In this document: in pieces, positions 24,586 to 33,787 of the stretch
Numbering within the stretch: position 1 is the stretch's first letter
How the letters are laid out: each line of letters starts with the position of its first letter
From: Streptomyces sp. YS415
GTDB taxonomy: Bacteria > Actinomycetota > Actinomycetes > Streptomycetales > Streptomycetaceae
Reading direction: 5' to 3'
DNA: 64,000 nt
NCBI RefSeq assembly: GCF_023544665.1
Contig: NZ_JAMJFL010000025.1
Location: forward strand, 55,707 to 119,706
The notes under the pieces: model-generated
What the model was told of the DNA's origin: nothing
The model's database searches: none
Seen by the model: the letters and a program-made list of their open reading frames with translations, nothing else
Made by a program: the position numbers and the translations under genes

Positions 24586-27500
24586 ATGGCAGCCATGTAC
24601 GAGAGCAGCGCTCTCGGTCTGCTCGACGAAGAGATCCGTGAACGGTTCGGTGACACGGCACGCTTCTCCGGGGGCCCGGCGGCCTCTCCGCGCACGCTCG
24701 TCGACATCCTCGACGCGACCGTACGGTCCTGCCCGGACGAACTCGCCCTCGACGACGGCACCACGCGGCTGACCTACCGTGCGCTGGCCGTCGAGGTGGC
24801 GCGGGTGCGGCGGCTGCTCGCCGGGGCCGGGGTGGGACTGGGCGACCGGGTGGGCGTGCGGGTGCCGTCCGGCACCAACGATCTGTACGTCGCCATTCTG
24901 GCCGTGCTCGCGGCCGGTGCCGCCTATGTGCCGGTCGACGCGGAGGACCCGGACGAGCGGGCCGAGCTGGTCTTCGGCGAGGCGGACGTCCGGGCCGTCA
25001 TCGGGGCCGGCCACGAGATCACCACGTACAGCAGGTCGGAGGTTCCCGCCGGGCGGCCCGGGATCGGGCACGACGCGTGGATCATCTTCACCTCCGGTTC
25101 GACCGGCAGGCCCAAGGGTGTCGCCGTCAGCCACGAGAGCGCCGCCGCGTTCGTGGACGCCGAGGCCGCGCTGTTCCTCACCGAGGACCCGATCGGGCCC
25201 GGGGACCGGGTGATGGCCGGGCTCTCGGTCGCGTTCGACGCGTCCTGCGAGGAGATGTGGCTGGCCTGGCGGTACGGGGCCTGTCTGGTGCCGGTCCCCC
25301 GCTCGCAGGTGCGCAGCGGCGCCGATCTGGGGCCGTGGCTGGTCGAGCAGGAGATCACCGTGGTCTCCACGGTGCCCACGCTGGCCGCGCTCTGGGAGCC
25401 GGACACCCTCAACGAGGTCCGGCTGCTGATCTTCGGCGGCGAGGCCTGCCCGCCGGAGCTGGTGCAGCGGCTGGTGACCGAGGGCCGGGAGGTGTGGAAC
25501 ACCTACGGGCCGACGGAGGCGACCGTGGTGGCGTGCGCGTCGCTGATGTCGGGCGAGGAGCCGATCCGGATCGGGCTGCCGCTGAACGGCTGGGAGCTGG
25601 CCGTGGTGGACGAGTCCGGGGTGCCGGTGCCGATGGGCGGCAGCGGCCAGCTGGTGATCGGCGGGGTCGGGCTCGCCCGGTACCTGGACGCGGAGAAGGA
25701 CGCGGAGAAGTACGCGCCGCTGACGTCGCTGGGCTGGGAGCGGGCGTACCGCAGCGGTGACCTGGTCAAGGCGGAGCCGGAGGGGCTGGTCTTCCTCGGG
25801 CGGGCCGACGAGCAGATCAAGCTCGGCGGGCGGCGGATCGAGCTCGGCGAGGTGGACACGGCGCTCCAGGGGCTGCCCGGTGTCGCCGGGGCCGCCGCCG
25901 CCGTTCGCACCGCCCGCAGCGGCAACCAGCTCCTCGTCGGGTACGTCGTCACCCAGGACGGCTGGGACCACGCGGCGGCGGTCGAGAGGCTGCGCGCCGA
26001 GCTGCCGGCCGCGCTGGTGCCGCTGCTGGCGCCGGTCGCTGACCTGCCGACCCGGACGAGCGGCAAGGTGGACCGCAACGCGCTGCCCTGGCCGCTGGAG
26101 GGCCTGGAGACGGGCACGAAGGCAGAGCAGCTCTACGGCACCGAGGCGTGGCTGGCCGAGCAGTGGACGGAGGTCCTCGGCATCCCGGTGACCGGCGCCC
26201 GGGACGACTTCTTCGCGATCGGCGGCAGCAGTCTGGCCGCCGCCCAGCTCACCACCCGGCTGCGCGACCGCTACCCGAGCGCGGCCGTCCTCGACATCTA
26301 CCAGCAGCCCACCCTGCGCAAGCTCGCCCGGCACCTGGAGGAGTCCGCGCAGGACGACGGCTCCCGGCGGACGGTCGCCCCGGTGCCCCGGCGCGCGCAG
26401 GCGGTCCAGCTCCTGGTGCTGCTGCCCCTGTTCACGCTGCTGGGGCTGCGCTGGATGGTTCCGCTGGCCGCGCTGGGCAACGTGCTGACCGGGTACGCCT
26501 GGCTGCCGACCGCGCCCTGGTGGCTGGTCGTGGCCGGTGCGCTGGTGTTCTTCAGCCCGCCGGGGCGGCTCGGCATCGCCGCGGGCGGGGCCCGGCTGCT
26601 GCTGCGGGGGGTGCGGCCCGGCCGGTACCGGCGCGGGGGCGGGGTGCATCTGCGGCTGTGGGCCGCCGAGCGGCTCGCGGAGTTCAGCGGGGCGACCTCG
26701 CTGACCGGGGCCTGGCTGGAGCGGTACGCCCGCGCGCTGGGCGCCAAGGTCGGGCCGGACGTCGAGCTGCACGCGCTGCCGCCGGTCACCGGCATGCTCA
26801 AGCTGGGCCGGGGCGCGGCCGTCGAGTCCGAGGTGGATCTGTCCGGGTACTGGCTGGACGGCGACCGGCTGGAGATCGGCCCCGTCAAGGTGGGCGCCCA
26901 TGCCGTCGTCGGCACGCGCAGCCTCCTCTTCCCGGGCGCCCGGGTCGGCAAGCGGGCCGAGGTCGCGCCGGGTTCCGCGGTGACCGGAAGCATTCCGACC
27001 GGTCAGCGCTGGGCGGGGGCGCCCGCGGTGAAGCTGGGCAAGGCCAAGCGGAACTGGCCCAAGGACCCGCCGCGCCGCAGCGCGTTCTGGCGGGGCATGT
27101 ACGGCGTGAGCGGGCTGGCGCTCAGTGCGCTTCCGGTGGTGTCGGGGGCGGCGGCGCTCGCGGTGGCGTACCCGCTCGTCGACTCCGGCGCTCCCCTCCC
27201 GGGCGCGGCGCTGGCGCTCGTGCCGGCCACGCTGGCCTTCGGGCTGACGTACGCGCTGGGGATCCTGATCGGTGTACGGCTGCTGAGTGTGGGCCTGCGC
27301 GAGGGCACGTACGCCACGCACAGCCGGGTCGCCTGGCAGGCGTGGACGGTCACGCAGCTCATGGACCGCTCCCGGGAGACGCTGTTCCCGCTGTACGCCG
27401 GGCTGGCCACGCCGGTGTGGCTGCGGCTGCTCGGCATGCGGATCGGCAAGGGCGCCGAGGTCTCCACGGTGCTGGCGCTGCCCGGCCTCACCACGGTCGG

Positions 27501-28440
27501 CGAGGGCGCCTTCCTGGCCGACGACACGCTGACCGCGCCGTACGAGCTCGGCGGCGGCTGGGTGCGGATCGGGCGCGCGGAGATCGGGCGGCGGGCGTTC
27601 CTCGGCAACTCGGGGATGACCGCGCCGGGGCGGAGCGTGCCGGACGACGGTCTGGTCGGGGTGCTGTCGGCGACGCCGAAGAAGGCCAAGAAGGGCACCT
27701 CGTACCTGGGTCTGCCGCCGGTGCGCCTGCCGCGCAGCGCGAGCGGCGGTGACCGGAGCCGGACGTACGACCCGCCGGCGCGGCTGCTGTGGGCGCGCGG
27801 TGCGGTGGAGGTGTGCCGGATCGTGCCGGTGTTCTGCTCGGCCGGGCTGGCCGTGCTGACGGTGGCGGCGCTGTGCGCGCTGGGCGGCTGGGCGTGGCCG
27901 CTGGGCGGTCTGGTGCTGCTCGCGGCGGGCGCGGCGGCGGGGCTGGTCTCGATTGCCGCCAAGTGGGCCCTCGTCGGGCGGCACCGCGGCGGGGAGCACC
28001 CGCTGTGGAGCGGGTTCGTGTGGCGCAACGAGCTGGCCGACACCTTCGTGGAGGTGCTGGCCGTGCCGTGGCTGGCGGGTTCGGTGCCGGGCACTCCGCT
28101 GCTGACGGCGTGGCTGCGCGGGATGGGCGCGCGGATCGGCACGGGCGTGTGGGTGGAGAGCTACTGGCTGCCGGAGACGGATCTGGTGACCCTGGAGGAC
28201 GCAGCGACGGTGAACCGGGGCTGTGTGCTGCAGACGCACCTCTTCCACGACCGGATCTTGCGGACGGATACTGTGGTCCTCCGTGAGGGCGCGACGCTGG
28301 GTCCTGGCGGAATCGTCCTGCCCGGCAGCACGATCGGGGCCCGCACCACGCTGGGTCCCGCGTCACTGGTGATGGCCGCGGAGTCCGTTCCCGACGACAC
28401 GCGCTGGCTGGGCAACCCGATCGAGTCGTGGCGGCGTTGA
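24586..28440 (+). CDS. Pls/PosA-family membrane NRPS-like synthetase
   Basis: This 1284-residue single-module synthetase has an adenylation domain (about 35-500). It shows A3 IIFTSGSTGRPKG from residue 166, the amine-binding Asp218 in FDASCEEMW, A5 NTYGPTEATVV, A7 YRSGDLV, and A10 lysine K494 in TSGKVDRNALP. A carrier domain follows with phosphopantetheine Ser549 in GGSSL. The C-terminal two thirds alternate about six transmembrane helices with three soluble hexapeptide-repeat-like domains. This is the layout of poly-epsilon-lysine synthetase, which polymerises without thioesterase or ordinary C domain. My by-eye specificity code is DAESIGTVVK, close to the bacitracin lysine code as I recall it. 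The product may be a cationic homopolymer. It overlaps or abuts the M1 peptidase gene. The ATG at 24595 is an alternative start. Confidence 0.85.
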   Translation: MAAMYESSALGLLDEEIRERFGDTARFSGGPAASPRTLVDILDATVRSCPDELALDDGTTRLTYRALAVEVARVRRLLAGAGVGLGDRVGVRVPSGTNDLYVAILAVLAAGAAYVPVDAEDPDERAELVFGEADVRAVIGAGHEITTYSRSEVPAGRPGIGHDAWIIFTSGSTGRPKGVAVSHESAAAFVDAEAALFLTEDPIGPGDRVMAGLSVAFDASCEEMWLAWRYGACLVPVPRSQVRSGADLGPWLVEQEITVVSTVPTLAALWEPDTLNEVRLLIFGGEACPPELVQRLVTEGREVWNTYGPTEATVVACASLMSGEEPIRIGLPLNGWELAVVDESGVPVPMGGSGQLVIGGVGLARYLDAEKDAEKYAPLTSLGWERAYRSGDLVKAEPEGLVFLGRADEQIKLGGRRIELGEVDTALQGLPGVAGAAAAVRTARSGNQLLVGYVVTQDGWDHAAAVERLRAELPAALVPLLAPVADLPTRTSGKVDRNALPWPLEGLETGTKAEQLYGTEAWLAEQWTEVLGIPVTGARDDFFAIGGSSLAAAQLTTRLRDRYPSAAVLDIYQQPTLRKLARHLEESAQDDGSRRTVAPVPRRAQAVQLLVLLPLFTLLGLRWMVPLAALGNVLTGYAWLPTAPWWLVVAGALVFFSPPGRLGIAAGGARLLLRGVRPGRYRRGGGVHLRLWAAERLAEFSGATSLTGAWLERYARALGAKVGPDVELHALPPVTGMLKLGRGAAVESEVDLSGYWLDGDRLEIGPVKVGAHAVVGTRSLLFPGARVGKRAEVAPGSAVTGSIPTGQRWAGAPAVKLGKAKRNWPKDPPRRSAFWRGMYGVSGLALSALPVVSGAAALAVAYPLVDSGAPLPGAALALVPATLAFGLTYALGILIGVRLLSVGLREGTYATHSRVAWQAWTVTQLMDRSRETLFPLYAGLATPVWLRLLGMRIGKGAEVSTVLALPGLTTVGEGAFLADDTLTAPYELGGGWVRIGRAEIGRRAFLGNSGMTAPGRSVPDDGLVGVLSATPKKAKKGTSYLGLPPVRLPRSASGGDRSRTYDPPARLLWARGAVEVCRIVPVFCSAGLAVLTVAALCALGGWAWPLGGLVLLAAGAAAGLVSIAAKWALVGRHRGGEHPLWSGFVWRNELADTFVEVLAVPWLAGSVPGTPLLTAWLRGMGARIGTGVWVESYWLPETDLVTLEDAATVNRGCVLQTHLFHDRILRTDTVVLREGATLGPGGIVLPGSTIGARTTLGPASLVMAAESVPDDTRWLGNPIESWRR

Positions 28441-28505
28441 GCGCCGCCGCGGCGCCGGGGGACGAGGAACGTCGTACGAGCGCAGCGCAGGGAGCAGACG
28501 CAGCA

Positions 28506-29885
28506 GTGGCAGTTCAGCAGTCCGTGGGTGCGGACCCGTACTTCCCCGACAACGGTGATCCCCGTTACCGGGTGCACCGCTACGAACTCGCGCTGGACTA
28601 CCGGCCGGGCCCCAACCGGCTGTCGGGGACGGCCCGGATCAATGCCATCGCGGGCCGGTCGCCGCTCGCCGAGTTCCAGCTGAACCTGGCCGACTTCCGG
28701 ATCGGCCGGGTCCGGCTCGACGGGCGGCAGGCGCACTACACGCACCGTGGCGGGCGGCTGCGGGTGAAGCCGGCCAAGGCGGTCCGGCCCGGTGCCGCGT
28801 TCACCGTGGAGGTGCACTGGTCGGGCAACCCCAAGCCGGTCGCCAGCCCGTGGGGCGGGCTCGGCTGGGAGGAGCTGGAGGACGGGGCGCTGGTGGCGAG
28901 CCAGCCGGTCGGGGCGCCCTCCTGGTACCCGTGCAACGACCGTCCGGCGGACAAGGCGTCGTACCAGATCTCCGTCACGACGCCCTCGGCGTACGCGGTG
29001 GTCGCCGGTGGCCGGCTGCTCACGCGGACGACCAAGGCGTCGACGACGACCTGGGTGTACGAGCAGTCCGCGCCGACGTCGAGCTATCTGGTCGGGCTGT
29101 CGATCGGCAAGTACCAGACGGTGCTGCTGGGCGACCCGGGCCCGGGCGGGGTTCCGCAGCACGGGCACATCCCGGCGCAGCTGCTGCCCCGGTTCTCCCG
29201 GGACTTCGCGCGTCAGCCGCAGATGATGGAGCTGTTCCAGGAGCTGTTCGGGCCCTACCCGTTCGACGAGTACGCGGTCGTGGTGACCGAGGAAGAGCTC
29301 GATGTGCCGGTCGAGGCACAGGGGTTGTCGCTGTTCGGCGCCAACCACGTGGACGGGGCGCGGGGTTGGGAGCGGCTGGTCGCGCACGAGCTGGCCCACC
29401 AGTGGTTCGGCAACAGTGTCTCGATCGCCGACTGGCGGCACATCTGGCTGAATGAGGGGCTCGCGAAGTATGCCGAGTGGCTGTGGTCGGAGCGGTCGGG
29501 CGGGCGCACGGCGCAGCAGCTCGCCGCCGTCGCGCACCGGTCGCTGGCCGGGCAGGCGCAGGACCTGAAGCTGGCCGACCCGGGCCGCAAGCTGATGTTC
29601 GACGACCGTCTCTACCAGCGCGGCGGACTGACCGTGCACGCCCTGCGCTGCGCGTTGGGCGACGACGCCTTCTTCCGCATGCTGCGCGGCTGGACGGGGC
29701 TGCACCGGGGCGGGGCGGTGAGCACGACGACGTTCACGGCGCACGTGGCCCGGTTCGCGAGCGAGCCGCTGGAGGAGTTGCTCGAGGCGTGGCTGTACGG
29801 CACCGCGCTGCCGCCGTTGCCTTCGCCGGCGACGTCGTTGCCGGCTAAGCCGCCGTATCCGCCGAGCACGGGAGCGTCCACGTGA
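28506..29885 (+). CDS. M1-family zinc metallopeptidase
   Basis: This 459-residue protein has the N-terminal beta-saddle of M1 aminopeptidases and a thermolysin-like catalytic domain. His294-Glu295-x2-His298 (HELAH) and Glu317, 18 residues later in NEGLAKYAEW, bind and activate zinc. The canonical GxMEN substrate loop is replaced by VEAQGLSLFG, as in a small-protein M1 subgroup. A tyrosine for transition-state stabilisation is likely in DDRLYQRGGLTVHAL. It follows the Pls-like gene directly; GTG 28428 (overlapping it by 13 nt) is an alternative start. The poly-epsilon-lysine-degrading enzyme of S. albulus is also an M1-type peptidase next to pls, by recollection, so this may process or degrade the neighbour's product. 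Confidence 0.87.
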   Translation: MAVQQSVGADPYFPDNGDPRYRVHRYELALDYRPGPNRLSGTARINAIAGRSPLAEFQLNLADFRIGRVRLDGRQAHYTHRGGRLRVKPAKAVRPGAAFTVEVHWSGNPKPVASPWGGLGWEELEDGALVASQPVGAPSWYPCNDRPADKASYQISVTTPSAYAVVAGGRLLTRTTKASTTTWVYEQSAPTSSYLVGLSIGKYQTVLLGDPGPGGVPQHGHIPAQLLPRFSRDFARQPQMMELFQELFGPYPFDEYAVVVTEEELDVPVEAQGLSLFGANHVDGARGWERLVAHELAHQWFGNSVSIADWRHIWLNEGLAKYAEWLWSERSGGRTAQQLAAVAHRSLAGQAQDLKLADPGRKLMFDDRLYQRGGLTVHALRCALGDDAFFRMLRGWTGLHRGGAVSTTTFTAHVARFASEPLEELLEAWLYGTALPPLPSPATSLPAKPPYPPSTGAST

Positions 29886-30250
29886 GCGTCTGTCCTTGCG
29901 GCCGGTCCGAGCCGTACGAGACGTGCTGCGGCCGCTTCCACTCGGGTGCCGCCGCCGCCCCGACCGCCGAGGCGCTGATGCGGTCCCGGTACTGCGCCTT
30001 CGTGCGGGGCAACGCCCCGTACCTGCTGCGCACGTGGCACCCGCGGACCAGGCCGGCGCGGCTCGACCTGGACCCGGCCATGAAGTGGACCGGTCTGGAG
30101 ATCCTGGCGGCCACCGAGGGCTCGGCGTTCCACGCCACCGGCACCGTGACCTTCCGGGCGTCCTTCCGGGGCGGTTCGCTGCACGAGCGGAGCCGGTTCG
30201 AGCGGGTGGACGGGGCGTGGGTGTACGTGGACGGGGAGTTCCTGGACTAG
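29882..30250 (+). CDS. YchJ-family SEC-C motif protein
   Basis: This 122-residue UPF0225/YchJ protein opens with a zinc-binding SEC-C-like motif (CPCGRSEPYETCCGRF, residues 4-19). An NTF2-like cone follows, with LMRSRYCAFVRGNAPYLLRTWHP and an acidic C-terminus. The family has no defined function. Its GTG start overlaps the M1 peptidase stop in a GTGA, so it is translationally coupled as the third gene of the synthetase operon. Confidence 0.92.
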   Translation: MSVCPCGRSEPYETCCGRFHSGAAAAPTAEALMRSRYCAFVRGNAPYLLRTWHPRTRPARLDLDPAMKWTGLEILAATEGSAFHATGTVTFRASFRGGSLHERSRFERVDGAWVYVDGEFLD

Positions 30251-30276
30251 CGGGGCTCTCCGGGCCTTTCGCGCGG

Positions 30277-30984
30277 CTACTTCCCGGGGGCCAGGATGTC
30301 CAGTTCCTGGAGGGCGCCGACCGTGATCTCGCGGACCAGGTGTTCGGCGCGGGCCGCGTCCCGGGCGCGGACCGCCTCGGCCACCTGGACGTGCAGGGTG
30401 ACGGCGGCGGGGTCGGGGTCCTCGAACATCACCTCGTGATGGGTGCGGCCGGCGAGGACCTCGGCGACCACGTCTCCGAGGCGGGCGAACATCTCGTTGC
30501 CGGAGGCGTTGAGGATGACCCGGTGGAAGGCGATGTCGTGGAAGAGGTAGCCCTCCAGCCGGTGGCCCCGGGAGTTGGCGACCATGCCGAGGGCGCACTC
30601 GGTGAGTTCGGCGCACTGCTCGGCGGTGGCGTTGCGGGCGGCGAGGCCCGCGGCGGCCGGCTCGATCGCGGAGCGCAGCACGGTGAGCGAGCGGAGCTGG
30701 TGGGGCCGGTCGGCGCCGGCGAGGCGCCAGCGGATGACCTGCGGGTCGTAGACGTTCCACTCGGACTTGGGGCGGACCGTCACGCCCACCCGGCGGCGGG
30801 ACTCCACCAGATGCATGGACTCCAGGACGCGGACCGCCTCGCGCATCACCGAGCGTGAGACGTCGAACTGCTGGGCAAGTTCGTCCGTGCGCAGAACGCT
30901 GCCCGGGGGGTACTCACCCGCGGTGATCGCGGGGCCGAGGGTTTCGAGTACCTGTCCGTGCAGCCCCCGGCCGGTTGTGCTCAT
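30277..30984 (-). CDS. gntR: FCD-type GntR repressor of the gluconate genes
   Basis: This 235-residue regulator has an N-terminal GntR winged helix (LHGQVLETLGPAITAGEYPPGSVL, then LAQQFDVSRSVMREAVRVLES) and a C-terminal FCD ligand domain (HDIAFHRVILNASGNEMFARL, a late HVQVAEAVRARD). It is divergent from gluconokinase and permease, which is the usual layout for a gluconate-responsive repressor; induction by gluconate or 6-phosphogluconate is inferred. Start ATG 30984 is preferred; an in-frame GTG two codons earlier is possible. Confidence 0.88.
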   Translation of the reverse strand: MSTTGRGLHGQVLETLGPAITAGEYPPGSVLRTDELAQQFDVSRSVMREAVRVLESMHLVESRRRVGVTVRPKSEWNVYDPQVIRWRLAGADRPHQLRSLTVLRSAIEPAAAGLAARNATAEQCAELTECALGMVANSRGHRLEGYLFHDIAFHRVILNASGNEMFARLGDVVAEVLAGRTHHEVMFEDPDPAAVTLHVQVAEAVRARDAARAEHLVREITVGALQELDILAPGK

Positions 30985-31044
30985 GCACACAGCGTACGGG
31001 GGAGCTCACAGGAACAAAAAGTCAGACTTATTTGTCACAGGCTC

Positions 31045-31072
31045 TTGAATTTGTCGTACCTAATAGGTTTCA
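31045..31072 (+). promoter_or_regulatory. Probable gntR-gntK operator/promoter
   Basis: In the 143-nt divergent gap the element TTGTCGTACCTAATAGGT contains ACCTA-A-TAGGT (31058-31068), a perfect 5-bp inverted repeat about one base. It also has a T-x-GT-x3-AC core typical of FCD-type GntR sites. The surrounding AT-rich stretch (31010-31070) is where both promoters should lie. Confidence 0.45.
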
Positions 31073-31127
31073 GTGTGGCCGACGTCAGATGGCGACGTCG
31101 TTTGTCGAGGAAGACAGCGAGGCAGTG

Positions 31128-31655
31128 ATGCGGACTCCCTACGTCGTCGTGGTGATGGGCGTCGCCGGAACGGGCAAGACCACGATCGGTCCCCTGCTCG
31201 CCGCCCGGCTCGGCGTCCCGTACGCCGAGGGTGACGACTTCCACCCGCAGGCCAACATCGCCAAGATGTCGGCCGGTACCCCGCTCGACGACGCGGACAG
31301 GTGGCCCTGGCTCGACGCCATCGGCGCCTGGGCGCACGAGCGGACGGGGCTCGGCGGGGTGGTCAGCTGCTCCGCGCTGAAGCGGTCCTACCGCGACCGG
31401 CTCAGGACCAATGCTCCCGGAGTGGTGTTCGTCCACCTCGCGGGCGACCGCGCGCTCATCGAGGACCGGATGCGCCAGCGGCAGGGCCACTTCATGCCCA
31501 CCGCCCTGCTGGACTCGCAGTTCGCCACGCTCCAGCCGCTCCAGGCGGACGAGGCGGGCGTCGAGGTGGAGGTCTCGGGCACGCCCGAGGAGATCACCGC
31601 GCGGGCCGTGGCCGCGCTGGACGCCCTCGACACTCCGCCGGCCCCGGCGCCGTAA
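31128..31655 (+). CDS. gntK: Gluconokinase
   Basis: This 175-residue kinase of the GntK/shikimate-kinase-like family phosphorylates D-gluconate to 6-phosphogluconate. The P-loop is GVAGTGKTT (about residues 11-19), followed by the substrate-binding EGDDFHPQANIAKMSAGTPL and CSALKRSYRDRLR. The lid segment is GHFMPTALLDSQFATLQPL. Start ATG 31128 is used; GTG 31125 is equally possible. It is followed after 49 nt by the permease. Confidence 0.94.
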   Translation: MRTPYVVVVMGVAGTGKTTIGPLLAARLGVPYAEGDDFHPQANIAKMSAGTPLDDADRWPWLDAIGAWAHERTGLGGVVSCSALKRSYRDRLRTNAPGVVFVHLAGDRALIEDRMRQRQGHFMPTALLDSQFATLQPLQADEAGVEVEVSGTPEEITARAVAALDALDTPPAPAP

Positions 31656-31704
31656 CCCCCCACGCTCTCCTCTCCCCACCCCCGTAACCGCAAGGGAATT
31701 CCCC

Positions 31705-33102
31705 GTGACCAGACTCAACGCCGAGCTGCTGGCAGCGGACACCGTCGAGCCCATCACCTCGGCCGGCCACGCCCAGCTGGGCATCGCCGTGCTGGCGGGC
31801 ATCGCCGTCATCGTCCTGCTCATCACCAAGTTCAAGCTCCACGCCTTCCTGTCGCTGACCATCGGGTCGCTGGCGCTGGGCGCGTTCGCCGGAGCACCGC
31901 TGGACAAGGTGATCGCCAGCTTCACCACCGGGCTCGGCACCACCGTCGCCGGCGTGGGCGTGCTGATCGCCCTCGGCGCGATCCTCGGCAAGATGCTCGC
32001 CGACTCCGGCGGCGCCGACGAGATCGTCGACACGATCCTCGCCAGGGCCAGTGGCCGGTCCATGCCCTGGGCGATGGTGCTGATCGCCTCGGTGATCGGC
32101 CTGCCGCTGTTCTTCGAGGTCGGCGTGGTGCTGCTGATCCCGGTCGTGCTGATGGTCGCCAAGCGCGGCAACTACTCCCTGATGCGCATCGGCATCCCCG
32201 CGCTCGCCGGTCTGTCCGTGATGCACGGCCTGGTCCCGCCGCACCCCGGCCCGCTGGTCGCGATCGACGCGGTGCAGGCCAACCTGGGTGTGACGCTGGC
32301 CCTCGGCGTCCTGGTCGCCATCCCGACGGTGATCATCGCCGGTCCGCTGTTCTCCCGCTACGCCGCCCGCTGGGTGGACGTCCCGGCCCCCGACCGGATG
32401 ATCCCGCAGCGCGCCTCGGAGGAGCTGGAGAGGCGCCCCGGCTTCGGCGCCACCCTCATCACGATCCTGCTGCCGGTCGTGCTGATGCTGTCCAAGGCGC
32501 TCGTCGACATCATCATCGACGACCCGGAGAACACCACACAGCGCGTCTTCGACGTCATCGGCTCCCCGCTGATCGCTCTGCTCGCCTCCGTCCTGCTGGG
32601 CATCTTCACGCTGCTGCGCCCGGCCGGGTTCGCCAAGGACCGGGTCTCCGGCCTGGTCGAGAAGGGCCTCGCGCCCATCGCCGGCATCCTGCTGATCGTC
32701 GGCGCGGGCGGCGGCTTCAAGCAGACGCTGATCGACTCCGGGGTCGGGCAGATGATCCTGGAGATATCCGAGGACTGGTCCATCCCGGCGCTGCTGCTGG
32801 CCTGGCTGATCGCGGTGGCGATCCGGCTGGCGACCGGTTCGGCGACGGTCGCCACGGTCTCGGCGGCGGGCCTGGTCGCGCCGCTCGCGGCGGGCATGTC
32901 CACGGGTGAGACGGCCCTGCTGGTCCTCGCCATCGGCGCCGGCTCGCTCTTCTTCAGCCATGTCAACGACGCCGGCTTCTGGCTGGTGAAGGAGTACTTC
33001 GGGCTGACCGTCGGCCAGACCATCAAGACCTGGTCCGTGATGGAGACGATCATCTCGGTGGTCGCGGGCGGCATCGTGCTGCTGCTGTCGCTGCTGATGT
33101 AG
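31705..33102 (+). CDS. gntP: Gluconate permease, GntP family
   Basis: This 465-residue integral membrane protein has 12 or more hydrophobic segments. GntP-family motifs are VPPHPGPLVAIDAVQANLG, ILGKMLADSGGADEI and the C-terminal GSLFFSHVNDAGFWLVKEYFGL. It imports gluconate by proton symport to supply GntK and the pentose-phosphate pathway. The GTG start has AAGGGA upstream. A strong terminator follows. Confidence 0.95.
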   Translation: MTRLNAELLAADTVEPITSAGHAQLGIAVLAGIAVIVLLITKFKLHAFLSLTIGSLALGAFAGAPLDKVIASFTTGLGTTVAGVGVLIALGAILGKMLADSGGADEIVDTILARASGRSMPWAMVLIASVIGLPLFFEVGVVLLIPVVLMVAKRGNYSLMRIGIPALAGLSVMHGLVPPHPGPLVAIDAVQANLGVTLALGVLVAIPTVIIAGPLFSRYAARWVDVPAPDRMIPQRASEELERRPGFGATLITILLPVVLMLSKALVDIIIDDPENTTQRVFDVIGSPLIALLASVLLGIFTLLRPAGFAKDRVSGLVEKGLAPIAGILLIVGAGGGFKQTLIDSGVGQMILEISEDWSIPALLLAWLIAVAIRLATGSATVATVSAAGLVAPLAAGMSTGETALLVLAIGAGSLFFSHVNDAGFWLVKEYFGLTVGQTIKTWSVMETIISVVAGGIVLLLSLLM

Positions 33103-33120
33103 CGGCCCTACGGCACCACT

Positions 33121-33160
33121 GGGCCCGCCACCTCCTCGGCACCGGGGAGGGGGCGGGCCC
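33121..33160 (+). terminator. Terminator between gntP and the cytochrome b gene
   Basis: GGGCCCGCC and GGCGGGCCC form a 9-bp stem with an inner CCTCC/GGAGG pairing. It lies between convergent genes. Confidence 0.8.
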
Positions 33161-33166
33161 TGCCGT

Positions 33167-33787
33167 TCACGGCCGCCACAGCGGATGCTCCCGCTCCGCC
33201 CACTCCCGGCTCACCGAGCCGGTGCGCATGCCGCGGCGGGCCTCCGGATCGGCCAGGGCCATGCCGATGTGGCCCCCGAGGACGACGCCGATGGTCAGGG
33301 CCAGCCAGTCGTGCACGAAGGTGGCCCCGGTGCGCCAGGTCAGGGGGGTGAGGTGGGTGAACCACATCATCAGGCCGGTGCCGAGCATCACCAGCGTGGC
33401 GCCGGCGATCCAGGAGGCGTAGAGCTTCTGGCCGGCGTTGAACTTGGCGGCGGGCCGGGCTCCGGGGGCGTGGTCGCGGCGCAGGGCCGCGCGCAGCCAG
33501 CGGCGGTCATGGGGGCCGAAGCGGTTCAGCCGGCCGAGGTCGGCGCGCAGCGCGCGGGAGGCAAGGCCCGCCAGGAGCGGGACCGGCAGGGCGAGGCCCG
33601 CCCACTCGTGGACGCGGACCACCAGGGCGCGCCTGCCGACCAGCTCCGCGAGCTGGGGGACGTAGAGGCAGGCCGCCGTGGCCACGCAGATGCCCATCAG
33701 GAGTGCCGTGGTGCGGTGGACCCACCTCGTCGTCCGGCCGAAGCGGCGCAGCGTCGGGGCGGGCGGGGCCTCAGTCGGTGGGCTCAT
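33167..33787 (-). CDS. Cytochrome b/b561-type membrane subunit
   Basis: This 206-residue membrane protein has four predicted helices and histidines suited to haem b ligation: RWVHRTTALLMG, VRVHEWAGLALPV, TFVHDWLALTIGVVLGGHIGMAL. ATG 33787 is inside the end of the molybdopterin protein gene (17-nt overlap), so the two are coupled. The likely role is to pass quinol electrons to the exported molybdoenzyme, in the manner of MsrQ with MsrP. The family assignment is by topology and partner; it is not a close YedZ homologue by eye. Confidence 0.75.
   Translation of the reverse strand: MSPPTEAPPAPTLRRFGRTTRWVHRTTALLMGICVATAACLYVPQLAELVGRRALVVRVHEWAGLALPVPLLAGLASRALRADLGRLNRFGPHDRRWLRAALRRDHAPGARPAAKFNAGQKLYASWIAGATLVMLGTGLMMWFTHLTPLTWRTGATFVHDWLALTIGVVLGGHIGMALADPEARRGMRTGSVSREWAEREHPLWRP

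Noticed and set aside
24502..28248. A 1248-codon minus-strand frame opposite the Pls-like gene
   Set aside because: It is a shadow of the synthetase gene with composition-biased sequence and no motifs.
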